5,444 nt of DNA from Syntrophomonadaceae bacterium (GTDB lineage: Bacteria; Bacillota; Dethiobacteria; SKNC01). The position numbers were made by a program, and so were the translations under genes. The notes under the pieces were generated by a model. It made no database searches, had not been told where the DNA came from, and saw nothing but the letters and a program-made list of their open reading frames with translations. Position 1 is the stretch's first letter. Each line of letters opens with the position of its first letter. This document shows, one piece after another, positions 5,221-5,444 of this stretch. The DNA lies in NCBI GenBank assembly GCA_003555415.1, contig PWHX01000107.1, forward strand, positions 1 to 5,444, written 5' to 3'.

Positions 5221-5444
5221 ATGAAAATTGCCATAGCTACAGATGGAGATTTTGTAGCCGAACATTTCGGCAGATGTCCCGAATATACAATTGTAAAAAT
5301 AGAGGATAATAAAGTGGTTGAGCAGGAAAAACTATTTAATCCTGGCCATCAACCGGGATTTTTACCTAAATACCTTTCTTCTTTTCATATTTCCTTTATT
5401 ATCGCTGGAGGGATGGGGCCTAAAGCCCAGGACCTGTTTTCCCA
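5221..5444 (+). CDS. Second NifX/NifB-like cluster-binding protein (3' truncated by window edge)
   Basis: The frame opens at ATG 5221, 8 nt after a CGGAGGT site (5206-5212), and stays open to the window end, giving 74 residues plus two bases. The translation starts MKIAIATDGDFVAEHFGRCPEYTI and continues with NPGHQPGFLPKYL and FIIAGGMGPKAQDLF in the order of the NifX-like family (dinitrogenase iron-molybdenum cofactor fold). It is of a different subtype from the protein at 4387: it has Cys in FGRCPE and His in the NPGHxPGFLP loop, both absent from that paralogue and both possible metal or cluster ligands. About 40-50 residues are probably missing at the C terminus, judged from family length. 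It lies in the same direction, separated by a hairpin-containing gap, so it is probably co-transcribed at a lower level. Its cargo is unknown. Confidence 0.88.
   Translation, partial: MKIAIATDGDFVAEHFGRCPEYTIVKIEDNKVVEQEKLFNPGHQPGFLPKYLSSFHISFIIAGGMGPKAQDLFS

Noticed and set aside
4387..5444. Nitrogen fixation locus, suggested by the NifX and NifU similarities
   Set aside because: No nitrogenase structural or nifB/E/N radical-SAM gene is present, and these small families are widespread in anaerobes that do not fix nitrogen.

Overview
The window looks like chromosomal DNA of an anaerobic, low-to-moderate-GC Gram-positive bacterium (Clostridia in the broad sense). The signs are strong AGGAGG-type ribosome binding sites, GTG starts, sigma-A-like promoters, T-tailed terminators, and a gene set (ferredoxin-containing MinD/Mrp ATPases, NifX-like proteins, a DUF5320 protein) typical of strict anaerobes. 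The genus cannot be named from this sequence. Every recognised gene is on the + strand.

Layout. (1) 1-684: the 3' end of a calcineurin-like metallophosphoesterase. (2) 685-887: an AT-rich spacer with a tentative promoter. (3) 888-1946: a PilT-family pilus-retraction ATPase with degenerate nucleotide-site motifs (both His-box histidines are replaced), closed by a clear intrinsic terminator. (4) 2096-2479: a one-gene unit encoding a NifU/IscU-type Fe-S scaffold, with its own likely promoter and a terminator with a 12-bp perfect stem. (5) From a strong promoter at 2571-2599, a compact operon: two paralogous MinD/Mrp-type P-loop ATPases, each carrying a 2x[4Fe-4S] ferredoxin insert, a NifX/NifB-like cofactor-binding protein, a small Arg/Gly-rich coiled-coil DUF5320 protein, and after a 91-nt gap a second NifX-like protein cut by the window end.

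How the genes fit together. The paired ferredoxin-ATPases plus NifX-like proteins match the core of the orange-protein (ORP) complex gene set of Desulfovibrio, where the NifX-like protein binds a Mo-Cu-S cluster. The upstream NifU-like scaffold fits a metal-cluster assembly or carrier role. The substrate metal and cellular purpose here are not visible in the sequence. The most interesting points are this Gram-positive ORP-like module, a 15-bp near-perfect direct repeat flanking its promoter, and the degenerate PilT paralogue.
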